Part shown: positions 42,770 through 43,188 of the stretch, piece after piece | Layout: the number at the start of each line of letters is the position of its first letter | Position numbering within the stretch: the stretch's first letter is position 1 | Source: Actinomycetota bacterium | GTDB lineage: Bacteria > Actinomycetota > Acidimicrobiia > Acidimicrobiales > CADCSY01 | NCBI GenBank assembly: GCA_016781135.1 | Contig: JADDQY010000132.1 | Location: 1-43,188, forward strand | DNA length: 43,188 bases | Reading direction: 5' to 3' | Translations under genes and position numbers: made by a program | The notes under the pieces: generated by a model | What the model was told of the DNA's origin: nothing | Databases searched by the model: none | The model's input: only the letters and a program-made list of their open reading frames with translations

Positions 42770-43188
42770 CGGGAGGCCACCATCTGGTCGAGGAGGTGGC
42801 GGGGTGGTGAGTCTGCGGTGCGTGCGTCCCGGCGCTCCCGGCCCCGAGTTTGAGTTGCCTCGAGTCGGCGGCGGCAAGCTCTCGCTGGCGGCAATTCGCG
42901 ACCGGCCAACCCTCCTGCATCTTCGGATTCGCTCACCTGACCGGTGGCCATCGGCTCGGTGGAGCCGCTCGAGCGACTCCATGCCGAGTGGGGCGATCAG
43001 GTCCCCGCGTTGGACGTGCTGGTCCGCCAGGCCCACCAGGGATCGACCGAACCCCCTATGCCAGCGTTGAGCAGAAGATGGCCGACGCCTAGCGGAGCGA
43101 GCAGATCCCGTGGCCGGCCCTCGTCGATGACGTCGAGGGGACGTTTGCGTCCCATGACGTGGTGTAGGTAGCGGGTCCACCCGGTGGG
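42770..43188 (+). pseudogene. Deiodinase-like redoxin, copy 2: TGA at the Sec position, multiple lesions
   Basis: Homologous to copy 1. It reads VSLRCVRPGAPGPEFELPRV, GKLSLAAIRDRPTLLH, then has two single-base insertions relative to copy 1 (between 42,920 and 42,932). Removing them gives F-G-S-L-T-TGA-P-V-A-I-G-S-V-E-P-L, with the TGA at 42,938-42,940 exactly at the Sec/Cys position of the family. Downstream VLVRQAHQGSTEPP and, after another shift, SVEQKMADA, a TAG, RSEQIPWPALVDDVEGTF follow. The window ends inside it. It is certainly non-functional as read, but preserves the site where a selenocysteine codon would be. Confidence 0.7.
42952..42967 (+). promoter_or_regulatory. SECIS-like hairpin after TGA in redoxin copy 2
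   Basis: CGGCTC-GGTG-GAGCCG: a perfect 6-bp stem and a tetraloop with GGU, starting 11 nt after the TGA (42,938-42,940). The loop lies 17 nt from the TGA, within the range of bacterial SECIS elements. The only loop difference from copy 1 is its last base. Confidence 0.55.

Noticed and set aside
1..43188. selC (tRNA-Sec) and selD searched for near selAB
   Set aside because: No sequence with a long acceptor arm, TCA anticodon in a CTTCAAATC-type loop, or selenophosphate synthetase motifs was seen by eye; they may lie elsewhere in the genome.

Overview
The window looks like a chromosomal segment from a high-GC actinobacterium, most likely an uncultivated member of the Acidimicrobiia. This is inferred from strong G/C use, many GTG starts, a WhiB protein, a GlnR-like regulator beside two glutamine synthetases, and the penicillin-binding protein / WhiB / twin ArsA-like ATPase neighbourhood known from mycobacteria. 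No 16S gene is present, so the placement is tentative.

Left part (1-9,688): a 5'-truncated IS3-family transposase is followed by a decayed integrative element. The element is bounded by a perfect 37-bp direct repeat (712-748 and 9,652-9,688). The right copy covers the 3' end and stop codon of glnA, so the element inserted into the end of glnA and restored it. Between the repeats lie a lipoprotein, a secreted streptogrisin-like protease, an IS110 fragment, a MobF relaxase/helicase (one frameshift), an excisionase-like HTH protein, a conserved short protein (one frameshift), a tyrosine integrase (three frameshifts) and a phosphotransferase.

Core (9,675-34,784): about 25 kb of tightly packed genes without frameshifts. 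In order: divergent glnA genes with a GlnR-like regulator; RidA with a degenerate molybdenum-hydroxylase-like fusion; a Tat lipoprotein with a CxxxxC motif; ErpA-like protein, SufR-like regulator and Mrp (Fe-S handling); a MacB/FtsX-type ABC exporter; FxsA; a membrane-anchored protease-like protein without its catalytic residues; a class A PBP; selA-selB (selenocysteine synthesis and insertion); WhiB; a cupredoxin-like lipoprotein; an NfeD protein; two ArsA-like ATPases; a STAS protein; a single-domain receiver; and tRNA-Pro(CGG).

Right part (34,785-43,188): accessory DNA downstream of the tRNA. A four-gene set of small membrane or secreted proteins (CGDC membrane protein, BNR/F510_1955-like protein, DUF2933-like protein, SHOCT protein) is followed by a field of broken genes around an intact UDP-galactopyranose mutase. 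The broken genes include two inverted copies of an alpha/beta hydrolase plus deiodinase-like redoxin pair.

The most interesting signal is in those redoxin copies. The active-site motif reads F-G-S-F-T-R-P in copy 1 (CGA) and, after two one-base insertions are removed, F-G-S-L-T-U-P in copy 2 (TGA). In both copies a perfect 6-bp hairpin with a GGU-containing tetraloop starts 11 nt after that codon, where a bacterial SECIS would sit. With selA-selB 7-8 kb away, this looks like a selenoprotein family caught while losing selenocysteine. selC and selD were not seen in the window.
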